A stretch of 38,053 bases of DNA, taken from positions 1 to 38,053 of the forward strand of contig MVQH01000063.1 of the NCBI GenBank assembly GCA_002067755.1, in the 5' to 3' direction. Positions within the stretch are counted from its first letter, which is position 1, and each line of letters begins with the position of its first letter. The stretch is from Methanosaeta sp. PtaB.Bin018. Its GTDB lineage: Archaea; Halobacteriota; Methanosarcinia; Methanotrichales; Methanotrichaceae. A model generated the notes under the pieces. That model did not search any database and was not told where the DNA came from. It saw nothing but the letters and a program-made list of their open reading frames with translations. Shown here piece by piece: positions 1 through 7,666 of the stretch. The translations under genes and the position numbers were made by a program.

Positions 1-74
1 ATCGCCTCCTGTGTCAGCATGCCAGGGCCAGCACCTACTCCTACAATTATCATACCAACTCCTACAATTATCAT
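1..74 (-). CDS. cbiE: Cobalt-precorrin-7 C5-methyltransferase, N-terminus only
   Basis: Only the first 24 or so codons are inside the window; the gene runs off the left edge. The visible protein has the glycine-rich GVGAGPGMLT start of the SAM-dependent tetrapyrrole methylase family. Position after cbiD in a cobamide operon points to CbiE, which methylates C5 of the corrin ring. The start is ambiguous because the first seven codons are present twice in tandem (MIIVGVG, then MIIVGVG again). Starting at 53 gives the canonical family N-terminus, while starting at 74 adds a seven-residue duplicate. Upstream of 74 lie copies of the cbiD tail and no clear ribosome binding site. Assignment rests on the motif plus context, since other tetrapyrrole methylases begin similarly. 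Confidence 0.75.
   Translation of the reverse strand, partial: MIIVGVGMIIVGVGAGPGMLTQEA
33..74. repeat. 21-bp in-frame tandem duplication at the cbiE start codon
   Basis: Two adjacent 21-bp copies (33-53 and 54-74) differ at one base (t36 versus a57). Each carries an ATG on the minus strand and encodes MIIVGVG. The copy number is a multiple of three, so both ATGs are in frame. Confidence 0.95.
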
Positions 75-132
75 AGATCTCTTAGGGCACTTATCGTAGA
101 TCTCTTAGGGTACTTATCGTAGATCTCTTAGG
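75..132. repeat. 23-bp tandem repeat, 2.5 copies, at the cbiD end
   Basis: Copies lie at 75-97 and 98-120 with one mismatch (c versus t at the fourteenth base), and the first 12 bases recur at 121-132. On the minus strand each unit carries the last codons of cbiD (LRDLR then stop), so the spacer between cbiD and cbiE is made of duplicated gene tail. Confidence 0.95.
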
Positions 133-1127
133 ATGCTTCCATCTTTGTGCAACAGTACTATGCGTGTGTGAGGGAGTCTCTTTTTGACGATCTCCAAAGC
201 CATGGCAATATTTTTGTGATCTGGGTCCTTCTCTACCATCTCGGCCACGGTTTCGTAACCTGTGCCCTCAAGAACCTTGGGCCAGGCCCACTTGAGTATC
301 AGGGCAGGCAGGCCGCAAAGGATGCTTTCCTGGTCATCATTGAATGCCAGTCGATCGAGTTGGCTGCCCACGAGTATTGCTTTGTGATCAGGAAATAAGA
401 CGCGGCTGAACTTGAGGCCGGTTCTTCCCGTCGTGACAACCACCTTCGTTGCGCCTTGCAGCTCCTCTACACGGTCCTCGATGAGGTGATCATTCCAGGG
501 CTCCACGAAGCCGGTCGAGCCCAAAATGGAGATGCCCCCCACGATGCCCAATTTGGGATTGAGAGTCTTTTTGGCCAGCTCCTCGCCCAGTGGAACGCTC
601 AGCTCAACCTCGGCCCCAGCGAGGCCCGCCTCCTTCAGACCTTCTTCGATTGATAGCATTATTTGCCTTCTTGCACAGCGACTTATCGCCGGCTTCCCAA
701 TCTCTGCGCAGAGCCCATCTGCCATGATCCTTCCCACGCCCTTGCCAGGCAGGAGGCCTGTCTTCTCTGAGTGCCGCGCACGCGCCACTATCTCCAGGCC
801 TTTTGTGACATCGAACTGATGGTCGCCTCCATTCTTTTTCGCAACGCACAGGCCCCCGTTTGCGGCGACCGGCAGTGATACCTCCAGGCCTGCGGGAGTG
901 TTTACAGTCACTTCATCAACGGATTTTTTCAGCGACAAGACGGCTCCCTTGCATGCTGCAGCTGCTGTGGTGCCGGTCGTCAGGCCACGCCTCAGCAGTT
1001 CGCCGTTGGACAGAAGGACCCACCGCCCGCTACAAATTTTCTGCAGAACGTCGGGATCTCGACTGAGCCTGATCCATGAGGATGGCACAAGAAAGCCCGT
1101 GACGGGGTCAGCGATTGGCTCTGGCAT
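114..1127 (-). CDS. cbiD: Cobalt-precorrin-5B C1-methyltransferase
   Basis: CbiD methylates C1 of the corrin ring after CbiG has opened the lactone, using S-adenosylmethionine, in the anaerobic cobamide pathway in the cytoplasm. The family signature GLTTGTTAAAACKGA is seen near residues 48-62, followed by the conserved KKNGGDHQFDVTKG and GVGRIMADGL stretches and GGISILGSTGFVEP in the centre. At 337 residues it is near the usual CbiD length. The first 45 residues ahead of the signature are a little long, but the only in-frame ATG is at 1127 and this overlaps the end of cbiC by 20 bp, as elsewhere in the operon. The stop codon sits inside the 23-bp repeat. Function is secure from motif and neighbours. 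Confidence 0.95.
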   Translation of the reverse strand: MPEPIADPVTGFLVPSSWIRLSRDPDVLQKICSGRWVLLSNGELLRRGLTTGTTAAAACKGAVLSLKKSVDEVTVNTPAGLEVSLPVAANGGLCVAKKNGGDHQFDVTKGLEIVARARHSEKTGLLPGKGVGRIMADGLCAEIGKPAISRCARRQIMLSIEEGLKEAGLAGAEVELSVPLGEELAKKTLNPKLGIVGGISILGSTGFVEPWNDHLIEDRVEELQGATKVVVTTGRTGLKFSRVLFPDHKAILVGSQLDRLAFNDDQESILCGLPALILKWAWPKVLEGTGYETVAEMVEKDPDHKNIAMALEIVKKRLPHTRIVLLHKDGSILRDLR

Positions 1128-1740
1128 AGGTATTTATGATCTCGTTTAAGGCTGCGACTGCGATTGGCGTTCCGCCGCGCGTGCCCACTGTGGAAATGGA
1201 CGGCACATCGATCTTTCTAAGTCTTTCCTTGCTCTCAGCAGCGTTCACAAAACCCACTGGCACTCCTATGACCAGCTCAGGTGAAACATCATCTGATTCC
1301 ATCAGGTCGCACAGGGCGAGCAGGGCAGAAGGCGCATTTCCAATGGCGATTATTGAGCCGGACAGCCTCTCCTTCAGGGCCAAGATACCGGCAGAGGTGC
1401 GAGTGATTCCATGGGCAACTGCGAGATCATCGCCATTGCCGATGATGGTCTCTATTCTGCTTTTGTGGCCCATCTTCACAACTCCTGCTTCTACCATTTT
1501 GATGTCAACGAAGATTGGCGCTTTTTTATTCAGGGCTCGCAGGCCTGCTTGGACAGGCTGATGCAGAAATCTCAGGATCTCGGCCACACTTGTATCGCCT
1601 GTGGCAATGACACACCTTTGAGCTATCCTGTCCTCCAGGGTATCGTCCCCGATTAGGTCTGAGATCATCTTGCGGCTTTTTCTGCTGATCTGCATGGCTT
1701 CCAGAGTGGTAGCCCCAATATCAGTGTATTCTTCCATCAT
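1108..1740 (-). CDS. cbiC: Cobalt-precorrin-8 methylmutase
   Basis: CbiC moves the C11 methyl group to C12, giving cobyrinate. The 210-residue protein has the family motifs IAIGNAPSALLAL, GVPVGFVNAAESKE and GTRGGTPIAVAALN. The bacterial enzymes have a catalytic histidine directly before an ATxD-like segment, in an RVIHAT context. Here the matching stretch reads RCVIATGD, so isoleucine stands where histidine is expected if the alignment by eye is right. This may be normal in methanogen homologues and should not be read as loss of function. The start at 1740 begins MMEEY; the second Met is equally possible. It is separated from cbiH by 11 bp and overlaps cbiD by 20 bp. Confidence 0.93.
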   Translation of the reverse strand: MMEEYTDIGATTLEAMQISRKSRKMISDLIGDDTLEDRIAQRCVIATGDTSVAEILRFLHQPVQAGLRALNKKAPIFVDIKMVEAGVVKMGHKSRIETIIGNGDDLAVAHGITRTSAGILALKERLSGSIIAIGNAPSALLALCDLMESDDVSPELVIGVPVGFVNAAESKERLRKIDVPSISTVGTRGGTPIAVAALNEIINTYARANR

Positions 1741-1751
1741 GAAAATCAGCT

Positions 1752-3152
1752 CTAGTAGCTGTATTTAGTCTCATATCCTCTTTTGGCTATTATCCTCCCA
1801 TCTTTTATGTAGGAGTTTGCAGAAGCGATGAGAAGGGTGAACCGAAAGCCGCTGGGTCGTGCAGCCATCAGATCTTCTGCGGTCAATGTCATCATAATTT
1901 CGCCATCACGCATCACATCCCTGGCCAGGACGCAAGGCCTGTCAGGATCGATCTCTTGCAGCAGAGGGGCGACTTCGTGCCCTAAAACGTTGTAGGCGAC
2001 GACTCCAAATCCAGAGCCTGCGAGGATGGAGACTGCCGTTGGGTCTCCAGGCTCGGAGAGCAGGGCAAAGTCGTTGACCAGTGGGGCACCTGCTCTTGCG
2101 GCGACTGAGGAGAAGGCGCTGACTCCTGCTGAGACGTGCACAGGCACAAATCCTCTTGCCTGATCCATGATCCTCCATCCAGAGCTGAAGATGCTAGGAT
2201 CGCCACCTGTCAGGATGGCTGTCTTCTGGCCTGCCCTTGCGGCTGCCAAAGCCTCGCAAAAGCGAGCTGTCATCTTCTTGGCACAGGGCCCAGAATGGGC
2301 GACCTTCTCGCCCACAGAAAGGTCGCCTATCAGATCGAGGTACCTTTCCGCGCCGAATATCTTCGTCGAGCTTTTCAGGATGCCCTCTGCCTCAAGCGTC
2401 AGTTGCGTTCGCTCTCCTGGGCCGCTGCCCACCACATTCACCTCGGCCGCAGGGCAGGCCTCGCCCTTGAATGTGCCTTTGCCTGTGATGATGACCAGGG
2501 TGGTCATGTCAATTCTCTCTCGCAGGGATTCGTCTTCGATCAGTTTCTGGGTTGTAGTCCAGAAGATCTCCTGATTCTCACGCCCAACGTTCTTGGCCAC
2601 CAGTGCATCTCTCATGCCGCTGATGTCCAGGGCGCGAATGAGCTGCCAGTCGCGCCTTTTGCTGCGAGGATTGTAAAGGGCGACTGGCATTTGCAGCTCT
2701 GCTGCGATCCTCAGGCGGCTCTCGATCTCTCGCCAGGGTGTCAGGAGATCGCTGAGGCTGATCACTGCCACGCATTGGCGGAATGCTAGGCCGGAGCGGC
2801 AGGCGGCAGCCGAAAACGATGTCACTCCCGGCACGATCTCCACCTCTGCAGGGTTTGGTGCCAGCTCAAGTCCGAGGCCTGCCATGCCGTAGACATTGGG
2901 GTCTCCGCTGCTCACCAATGCTGTTGATCCCTCTTCGAGAAGGCCGACAGCAGCTCTGACCCTGTCTACCTCCTTGCCCATACCGCTTGCCACCACATTC
3001 TTGCCATCCAGAAGGTCGCAAATCATGCTGAGGTAAGGCCTGTAGCCGACAACGAAGTCCGCGTCTTGGATGGCCTGCTCTGCAGCGATGGTCCGCAGGC
3101 CCCTCTCCCCTGGGCCTATGCCGACTATCTTGAATTTATGCTCCGATGGCAA
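1752..3152 (-). CDS. cbiH: Two-domain CbiH: precorrin-3B C17-methyltransferase fused to a second methylase-like domain
   Basis: CbiH methylates C17 and contracts the corrin ring. Normal CbiH is about 240-280 residues; this protein has 466. Residues 1 to about 237 form one tetrapyrrole methylase domain (GIGPGERGLRT, VSSGDPNVYGMAG, PGVTSFSAAA, VISLSDLLTPW, ALYNPRSKRR, LVIITGKGTF). Residues 238 to 466 form another (GSGPGERTQLTLEAE, ILTGGDPSIFSSG, SAGVSAFSSVAARAGAPLVNDFALLSE, GVVAYNVLGH). The CbiH hallmark SLSDLLTPW is only in the first half, while the GAPLxxDFA stretch that normally precedes it is well kept only in the second and reads SGLAFRQCVAV in the first. No frameshift is needed, so this is one continuous gene. 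It overlaps cbiG by 17 bp. Whether the second domain is catalytic or structural cannot be told here. Confidence 0.88.
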   Translation of the reverse strand: MPSEHKFKIVGIGPGERGLRTIAAEQAIQDADFVVGYRPYLSMICDLLDGKNVVASGMGKEVDRVRAAVGLLEEGSTALVSSGDPNVYGMAGLGLELAPNPAEVEIVPGVTSFSAAACRSGLAFRQCVAVISLSDLLTPWREIESRLRIAAELQMPVALYNPRSKRRDWQLIRALDISGMRDALVAKNVGRENQEIFWTTTQKLIEDESLRERIDMTTLVIITGKGTFKGEACPAAEVNVVGSGPGERTQLTLEAEGILKSSTKIFGAERYLDLIGDLSVGEKVAHSGPCAKKMTARFCEALAAARAGQKTAILTGGDPSIFSSGWRIMDQARGFVPVHVSAGVSAFSSVAARAGAPLVNDFALLSEPGDPTAVSILAGSGFGVVAYNVLGHEVAPLLQEIDPDRPCVLARDVMRDGEIMMTLTAEDLMAARPSGFRFTLLIASANSYIKDGRIIAKRGYETKYSY

Positions 3153-4032
3153 CAGTCACCCTCCCGTAGGCCTTCTTAGGCAAGATCAGCTTCGTGGCCA
3201 GCGCCAAAACTGCGGGCTCTGCCACTCCTGCAAGTCCAATGTCCGCCGCACGAGATGGCGTGGTTGGGACTTGGGCGTTTAGAGCCTCCTCTGAGAGGTA
3301 AAGCATCTCTTTTCCCAGGCACCTGGCAGCCTCCGTCATGCCGATCTCGTCCCTCTTGAGCCAAGCAGTGGCGAGGATCCCGATATCTTCCCTCCTCCTG
3401 CCAGCTTCGGCCAAGGCAGCGTCGATTGCCTCAAGCACTTCAACGTATGACACTCCCCTTCTCGCTCCCAAACCCACTACCAGGCCTTTTATTTTCAGGA
3501 CTGCCACATCATCATCGACCACCACGATCTTCGGGCCCTTCAGTCTCATGACAGGCACATCCTCTCTGAGGAAGGCAATGTTTACGGCTTTTGAGGAATC
3601 CTTGTCAACGATCTCGGCTCCAAGCTTTGCAGCCACGCCCTCCAGGCAGGGGCGGCCTGAAGCATCCGTGGCAGTTGTGATGGCAGGAAAGAGGCCCAGG
3701 GCATCGCCCAGGCAAAGGGCCAGATCGTTGGCGCCATGGTGGCCCCCAACAACTGGAACGGCGCATTTCAGAGATGAGTCGACGGCCACAACAGGTGTGT
3801 CAGTCCACTTGTCCTTGAGGTGGCCGCAAAGGAATCTCACAACTATTCCCACGGCCATGACAGCAACCAGCAGATCGAATTTTGACAGAACCATCTCGAG
3901 CCTCTCCTCCTCCCAAAAAATCAGAGATGGCCGGTAGTTCTCGGCCAGAGACTGCACTATCCTCTCGCCCTTCTCCCTGTCCCTGGGAAAGACCAGGACT
4001 CCAACTGCTCTTTGCGCTACCTTTCCGGACAT
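3136..4032 (-). CDS. cbiG: Cobalt-precorrin-5A hydrolase
   Basis: CbiG opens the delta-lactone of cobalt-precorrin-5A and releases the C20 carbon as acetaldehyde. The 298-residue protein shows the expected order: an N-terminal domain with [15 protein letters not shown], a central [18 protein letters not shown] stretch and TATDASG, then the compact C-terminal domain beginning near [12 protein letters not shown] and ending with the [21 protein letters not shown] pattern. Length fits stand-alone archaeal CbiG. It overlaps cbiF by 16 bp upstream and cbiH by 17 bp downstream, suggesting translational coupling. Confidence 0.95.
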   Translation of the reverse strand: MSGKVAQRAVGVLVFPRDREKGERIVQSLAENYRPSLIFWEEERLEMVLSKFDLLVAVMAVGIVVRFLCGHLKDKWTDTPVVAVDSSLKCAVPVVGGHHGANDLALCLGDALGLFPAITTATDASGRPCLEGVAAKLGAEIVDKDSSKAVNIAFLREDVPVMRLKGPKIVVVDDDVAVLKIKGLVVGLGARRGVSYVEVLEAIDAALAEAGRRREDIGILATAWLKRDEIGMTEAARCLGKEMLYLSEEALNAQVPTTPSRAADIGLAGVAEPAVLALATKLILPKKAYGRVTVAIGA

Positions 4033-4742
4033 TGTCGATCCCGGTATAGGTGAGACCTCCTAAAACCCTTTCTTGTTACCACGCCGCCAACGATGATGAG
4101 GGCACTGCGGTGAATTCTCGCTGCCTCCACCTTCTCTGCGATGTTTCCAAGCGTTCCGAGAAGGATCTTCTGGTCAGGCCAGGAGGCATGGTACACTACG
4201 GCTACGGGCGTGTCTGCGGGCCGGTCCAAGGAGTCGACTATCTCTCTTATCCTGTCTATGCCCAAGAAAATTGCGAGAGTTGTGCCGTGCCTGCTCAGCG
4301 CCCTCAGCTCGTCCCTTTCCAGTGTTGTGCCTGCAGGCCTTGTGACGATCAGCGACTCAGATACGCCCTTCAGTGTGAGCTGGATCTTGAGGGCTGCGGA
4401 GGCTGCAAATAGGGATGAGACTCCTGGAACCACCTCCACATCCACCCCCGCCTCCTCCAGGGGCTTCATCTGCTCGATTATTGCACCGTAAAGCGAGGGA
4501 TCTCCGCTGTGCAAGCGCACAACCCTTCTTCCGGACCGCAAAGCTTCAATGATCTTGGATGTAGTGGCCTCCAGCGAAAGGCCGTTGCTGTCCAACAGTT
4601 CTGCATTGAGGTCCTTCAGGAGTTCTGGGTTCACCAGAGAGCCGGCATAGACTACAAGGTCTGCCTCCTCGAGCAGCCTCTTTCCTTTCACTGTGATCAG
4701 GTCGATGTCTCCTGGACCCGCACCGACGAAGTGGACCTTCAT
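4017..4742 (-). CDS. cbiF: Cobalt-precorrin-4 C11-methyltransferase
   Basis: CbiF transfers a methyl group from S-adenosylmethionine to C11. Visible signatures are [16 protein letters not shown] at the N-terminus, [26 protein letters not shown] and [15 protein letters not shown], and the late [17 protein letters not shown] stretch that is characteristic of CbiF/CobM rather than CbiE or CbiL. At 241 residues it is of normal length. The start codon overlaps the stop of cbiL as ATGA, and its own end overlaps cbiG. The last 15 residues are basic and poorly conserved. Confidence 0.95.
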   Translation of the reverse strand: MKVHFVGAGPGDIDLITVKGKRLLEEADLVVYAGSLVNPELLKDLNAELLDSNGLSLEATTSKIIEALRSGRRVVRLHSGDPSLYGAIIEQMKPLEEAGVDVEVVPGVSSLFAASAALKIQLTLKGVSESLIVTRPAGTTLERDELRALSRHGTTLAIFLGIDRIREIVDSLDRPADTPVAVVYHASWPDQKILLGTLGNIAEKVEAARIHRSALIIVGGVVTRKGFRRSHLYRDRQCPER

Positions 4743-5347
4743 CTTCGCCTCCTGGCCAGGAGAACGCTGAAATAGTCGCTCGTCTTGGGCATCTCTCCAC
4801 GTATGATCTTCTGCTGGGGCGTGCAGAGCCGAGTCCCAAGAACGAAATCCTCAAAGCCCCTCTGGTGCAGCTCCTCTGCCAGCCTCCTCGGCCTCGTTGC
4901 CTTTATCCTTATGACCGAATCTACTGGAGAGCCGTCTGAGACCTCAAAGGAGCTCTCCAGGGCTGCATCGAAGCTCGCAGCCATGGCAGGGACAACGCCT
5001 ACCCCTGGAATGGTCTGGATCTCAATCTCAGGGTGGCTCTGTCTGATCACACGCCTGAGGTGGCTGAAGGTCGAGAAGGTGTTGACATCTCCAATGCAAG
5101 CGAAGCCTGCATCGCCCGCAAGCGCGAATCTGGCAACTGTATCTGCGTTGTTGCGCCAGATCTTCTCGAGCTCGACTTTGTTCTCGATCATGGGAAACTC
5201 CATGATCTCGGGAACGCAATAGGGCTGTGCCAGTTCTGCAGCCATCTCTCCTGGCACGAAGACTATTGTGCACTTCCTTAGGGCTGCTGCTGCCTTGAAG
5301 GTCATGAGCTCCGGGTCGCCGGGGCCGAGACTGATGCCGATCAACAT
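4739..5347 (-). CDS. cbiL: Cobalt-precorrin-2 C20-methyltransferase
   Basis: CbiL adds the C20 methyl group early in the pathway. The protein begins [20 protein letters not shown], has [14 protein letters not shown] and [13 protein letters not shown], all typical for CbiL. I place the start at 5347. The same frame is open for a further 81 codons upstream, but that stretch lies inside cbiT, is low-complexity and basic, and has no family match, whereas 5347 gives the canonical N-terminus and a 7-bp overlap with the cbiT stop. The resulting 202 residues are slightly shorter than many bacterial CbiL proteins. Confidence 0.93.
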   Translation of the reverse strand: MLIGISLGPGDPELMTFKAAAALRKCTIVFVPGEMAAELAQPYCVPEIMEFPMIENKVELEKIWRNNADTVARFALAGDAGFACIGDVNTFSTFSHLRRVIRQSHPEIEIQTIPGVGVVPAMAASFDAALESSFEVSDGSPVDSVIRIKATRPRRLAEELHQRGFEDFVLGTRLCTPQQKIIRGEMPKTSDYFSVLLARRRR

Positions 5348-5853
5348 TTGCCTATCACCATGAAGATGGGGTTGACGGGCTTTAGGGCTATGTCCCCAGC
5401 CAGTTCGTACCCCCTTGAAATATGTATCTGAATTAGCTCCTGAAAGATGCCTTCCTCCTTCATCATGGCAGCCACGCGCGCGGCAATTCCAATCCTTGCC
5501 AGGTCTGCCACGATGATGCATCCAGGAGATGCCTTTTTCACGAGCACGGGCAAGAACCGTTCGATCCCGCGCGTGCCTCCGATGAAGCACCTATCGATTT
5601 CGGGAAGCTGGGGCATGATCTCTGAGGCATCGCCAAGAAAAAATCTGCCGCCTTGAACCCTCGTCCTTGAGATCTCAACTGCCTCTTTGCGCAGGTCGAT
5701 GCCATAGATTCTGTCTGTGAAACGGGATGCCGCCAGGGAGACGGCTCCTGAGCCGCAGCCTATATCCAGAAAGGTGCTGCCCGGCCGAATATCCAGCTTT
5801 CCCATGGCGATGTAAATGTTCTCCTCTTGGGTCGCCGTGCCCGGAAGCTTCAT
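5341..5853 (-). CDS. cbiT: Cobalt-precorrin-6B C15-methyltransferase (decarboxylating)
   Basis: CbiT methylates C15 and decarboxylates the C12 acetate side chain. It is a Rossmann-fold methyltransferase, unlike the other ring methylases here. The 170 residues begin MKLPGTATQEENIYIAMGKL and show motif I, FLDIGCGSGAVSLAAS, at about residues 28-43, then IYGIDLRKEAVEI and CFIGGTRGIERFL, close to the CbiT pattern. It is the first gene of the cobamide operon; the next gene upstream is 77 bp away and promoter-like sequence precedes it. Confidence 0.94.
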   Translation of the reverse strand: MKLPGTATQEENIYIAMGKLDIRPGSTFLDIGCGSGAVSLAASRFTDRIYGIDLRKEAVEISRTRVQGGRFFLGDASEIMPQLPEIDRCFIGGTRGIERFLPVLVKKASPGCIIVADLARIGIAARVAAMMKEEGIFQELIQIHISRGYELAGDIALKPVNPIFMVIGKC

Positions 5854-5877
5854 GTCATTCTGAAATGCTGGGCTGAA

Positions 5878-5930
5878 ATAAAAGGTTAATCCAAGTTAAC
5901 TTGTTTGAAGTTAAATTTAGTAATTCTCGT
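5878..5930 (-). promoter_or_regulatory. Putative cobamide operon promoter with a 12-bp palindrome
   Basis: The 77-bp gap ahead of cbiT is AT-rich. On the minus strand a TATA-like ACTAAATTTAAC lies at about 5909-5919, and CTTTTATTT lies near the start codon. A perfect palindrome, CAAGTTAACTTG, occupies 5892-5903, with a half-site (GAAGTTAA) at 5907-5914. It is a candidate operator for a cobamide- or growth-responsive regulator. No riboswitch-like fold is apparent in so short a leader. Confidence 0.5.
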
Positions 5931-6470
5931 TCAGCCATCTGCTGGTGGATCTGCCTCAAGGGTGTCTTGATTCGTGGCAATATCGTAATATCCTGATATT
6001 CTCACTATGTCGAGCCTTGATATCTCGTAAGCTCCTCTTATCCTTTGCAGGGGCGGATTGGCCTCTATCTCCTGCAAGGTTATGCCCCTCTTTCCATCAT
6101 CATAGCTCTGAGCTGCCATTCCCCAGGGCAGCAGATGCGCAGACCTGGGCAGGCCTGGCCCCCAGCGCAGCTCAACTGCCAAGATGCCCTGCCTTCCAGA
6201 GCGAGCGATGAAATCCGTCTCTCGTGACATCTGGTGCTCACCGGCAGCTGTGCTGAAGTGCTGCTTGAAGTAGAGTGACTTTGTCTTGCGTGCATCCACG
6301 CTCTTGCACTCGATGGCCAGGTAGTACTCGGGAATTCGTGAGTCCACAAGTATGTCAGCCAACTGAGCTGAAAAACGCGACTGCTTGAGGCGATAGGCTA
6401 TTGCAGCAATATTTTCTCTCTGGAAGAATGAGTTAAAGGCGCCCACCAGCGCCCACTCGAAGTCGCTCAT
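5931..6470 (-). CDS. PD-(D/E)XK-nuclease-like protein of unknown role
   Basis: Not securely recognised. The 179-residue protein has ADILVDS followed about nine residues later by YYLAIECKS (residues about 38-58), a good match to the D-(x)n-(D/E)xK core of restriction-endonuclease-fold nucleases such as archaeal Holliday junction resolvases. The N-terminal helix ahead of the core (WALVGAFNSFFQRENIAAIAYRLKQSR) fits this fold. After the core it is not obviously Hjc-like. It stands alone between the cobamide operon and the ACT-domain gene with its own TATA-like element. Role in recombination or restriction is inference only. No methylase or specificity gene is nearby. Confidence 0.55.
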   Translation of the reverse strand: MSDFEWALVGAFNSFFQRENIAAIAYRLKQSRFSAQLADILVDSRIPEYYLAIECKSVDARKTKSLYFKQHFSTAAGEHQMSRETDFIARSGRQGILAVELRWGPGLPRSAHLLPWGMAAQSYDDGKRGITLQEIEANPPLQRIRGAYEISRLDIVRISGYYDIATNQDTLEADPPADG

Positions 6471-6484
6471 CCCGCATCACTTTA

Positions 6485-6508
6485 TAGCGTTTTTAAATAT
6501 TTTTTTCG
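6485..6508 (-). promoter_or_regulatory. Putative TATA box for the gene starting at 6470
   Basis: On the minus strand AAATATTTAAAAACGCTATAAAG lies just upstream of the start codon. The ATATTTAAAA core at about 6493-6502 is 23-32 nt before the ATG, normal spacing for a leaderless or short-leader archaeal transcript. Confidence 0.55.
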
Positions 6509-6567
6509 TCCGCGTGGGTGACATTGGGTCATGGGGATCCCTCCCTCAATCGTTTCAAGCCTTGAAG

Positions 6568-7233
6568 CTAAAATTCTCTGCCCTTTACCCGGATGATATC
6601 GAATACTGCCGTGCTGGCCACATGCATCACCGCGAAGGTTCCTGCCTGGATGGGGTCGGTCACAACCAGGTCTGCTTGATCTGGAACCGATCCGGCCATC
6701 TTTAAGGCTATGACCGGTATGCCCTCCGCCTGAAGCTTCTTCACCTCCTCTGTGATGCGCCCGCCCATCAGCGCGCCGGCAAGCACCAGGATCGAGGCAC
6801 GTGGCAGACGACTGACGGCGCTAACGGCATCGGCGATGGCATCTTCGCCCACCAGCGGGATGGTGTCCACGCTAATGCGCTCGCCCCGCAGGTTATGCCG
6901 GTCGGCTTCATTTACGGCTCCGACGGCCACCTGTGCCACTTGGGCTCCGCCTCCGATTATTATCACCCTTGAGCCATAGATCTTCTCGAAGGACTTGTGA
7001 ATTGAGACCTCGGTGATGGAATCAAGCGCCTCAAGGTCTTCTACCATTCCCTTGGCCTCCTTTTCAGGCCCATCGATCTCCATGTAGACCGATGCCTTGC
7101 CCTTATTCACCCCCCGCTCCAACACGAACTGCTGGGTGTAGACTATATTGCCGCCTCTCATCGCCACCACGCCAGCGATGTCGCGCAGCATCCCAGGGCG
7201 ATCCAGGCAGATCACATTTATGGCAGTGCTCAT
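6568..7233 (-). CDS. ACT-domain protein, methanogen conserved family
   Basis: The first 80 residues form an ACT domain (INVICLDRPGMLRDIAGVVAMRGGNIVYTQQFV), a small-molecule sensing fold used in amino-acid metabolism enzymes and regulators. The remaining 140 residues (from VIIIGGGAQVAQVAVGAVNEADRHNLRGERISVDT through GALMGGRITEEV) look like a Rossmann-type domain found with ACT in methanogens (DUF5612-like, from memory). No catalytic residues can be named. A role in sensing an amino acid or related ligand is an inference. The gene is transcribed away from TFS and shares a 60-bp divergent promoter region with it. Confidence 0.7.
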   Translation of the reverse strand: MSTAINVICLDRPGMLRDIAGVVAMRGGNIVYTQQFVLERGVNKGKASVYMEIDGPEKEAKGMVEDLEALDSITEVSIHKSFEKIYGSRVIIIGGGAQVAQVAVGAVNEADRHNLRGERISVDTIPLVGEDAIADAVSAVSRLPRASILVLAGALMGGRITEEVKKLQAEGIPVIALKMAGSVPDQADLVVTDPIQAGTFAVMHVASTAVFDIIRVKGREF

Positions 7234-7293
7234 ATATCCCTGGATTGTAGCACTGGTAAACTTTAATATGGCGAGTGAATACCTTAGACTGCA
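7234..7293. promoter_or_regulatory. Divergent promoter between the ACT-domain gene and tfs
   Basis: A single AT-rich core (AAACTTTAATATGG, about 7258-7271) lies about 25-37 bp from both start codons (7233 minus, 7294 plus). It reads as TATA-like on either strand, so the two genes may share or compete for it. Confidence 0.5.
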
Positions 7294-7614
7294 ATGGCGT
7301 TTAATCCCGAATACTGCCCAAAATGCGGCAAGGTCCTGGTGCCCAAAAAAGGAGTGTTGTTCTGCAAGAGATGCAATTATGAGAAGCCAAAGACTGCCAA
7401 CGCCTCGTTCATAAGCAAAACAGAGCAGAAAAAGAGCGAAATGCCTATTTTGGAGGGAAATATCCAGCTTCTGCCCACGACCAACGCCAAATGTCCAGAG
7501 TGCGGCAATAACGTCGCTTACTGGGAGATGAAACAGACCAGAGCCGCCGATGAAAGCCCGACGCGCTTTCTAACTTGCACAAAATGTGGGTTTAGGTGGA
7601 GAAGATACGAATAA
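7294..7614 (+). CDS. tfs: Transcription elongation factor TFS
   Basis: TFS is the archaeal TFIIS-like factor that stimulates RNA cleavage by backtracked RNA polymerase. The 106 residues carry an N-terminal zinc ribbon (Cys8, 11, 24, 27) and a C-terminal ribbon (CPECGN...CTKCGFRW). The essential acidic pair is present in TRAADESPTRF, between the cysteine pairs of the second ribbon. Length and both ribbons match the family exactly. It is followed within 52 bp by the PCNA gene on the same strand. Confidence 0.96.
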   Translation: MAFNPEYCPKCGKVLVPKKGVLFCKRCNYEKPKTANASFISKTEQKKSEMPILEGNIQLLPTTNAKCPECGNNVAYWEMKQTRAADESPTRFLTCTKCGFRWRRYE

Positions 7615-7615
7615 A

Positions 7616-7657
7616 AGAGTTTAAGTTAAATAAGTAGGATGCATCTTCACTGAGGTG
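7616..7657 (+). promoter_or_regulatory. PCNA promoter-like sequence and ribosome binding site
   Basis: AT-rich GTTTAAGTTAAATAAG at about 7619-7634 is 33-48 bp before the chosen PCNA start. A Shine-Dalgarno match GAGGTG at 7652-7657 ends 9 nt before ATG 7667. The alternative GTG at 7655 lies inside this ribosome binding site, which is why 7667 is preferred. Confidence 0.6.
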
Positions 7658-7666
7658 GCTCAAGGA

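Noticed and set aside
5348-5590. An 81-codon N-terminal extension of CbiL
   Set aside because: It lies inside cbiT in another frame, is basic and low-complexity, and the family N-terminus begins exactly at 5347.
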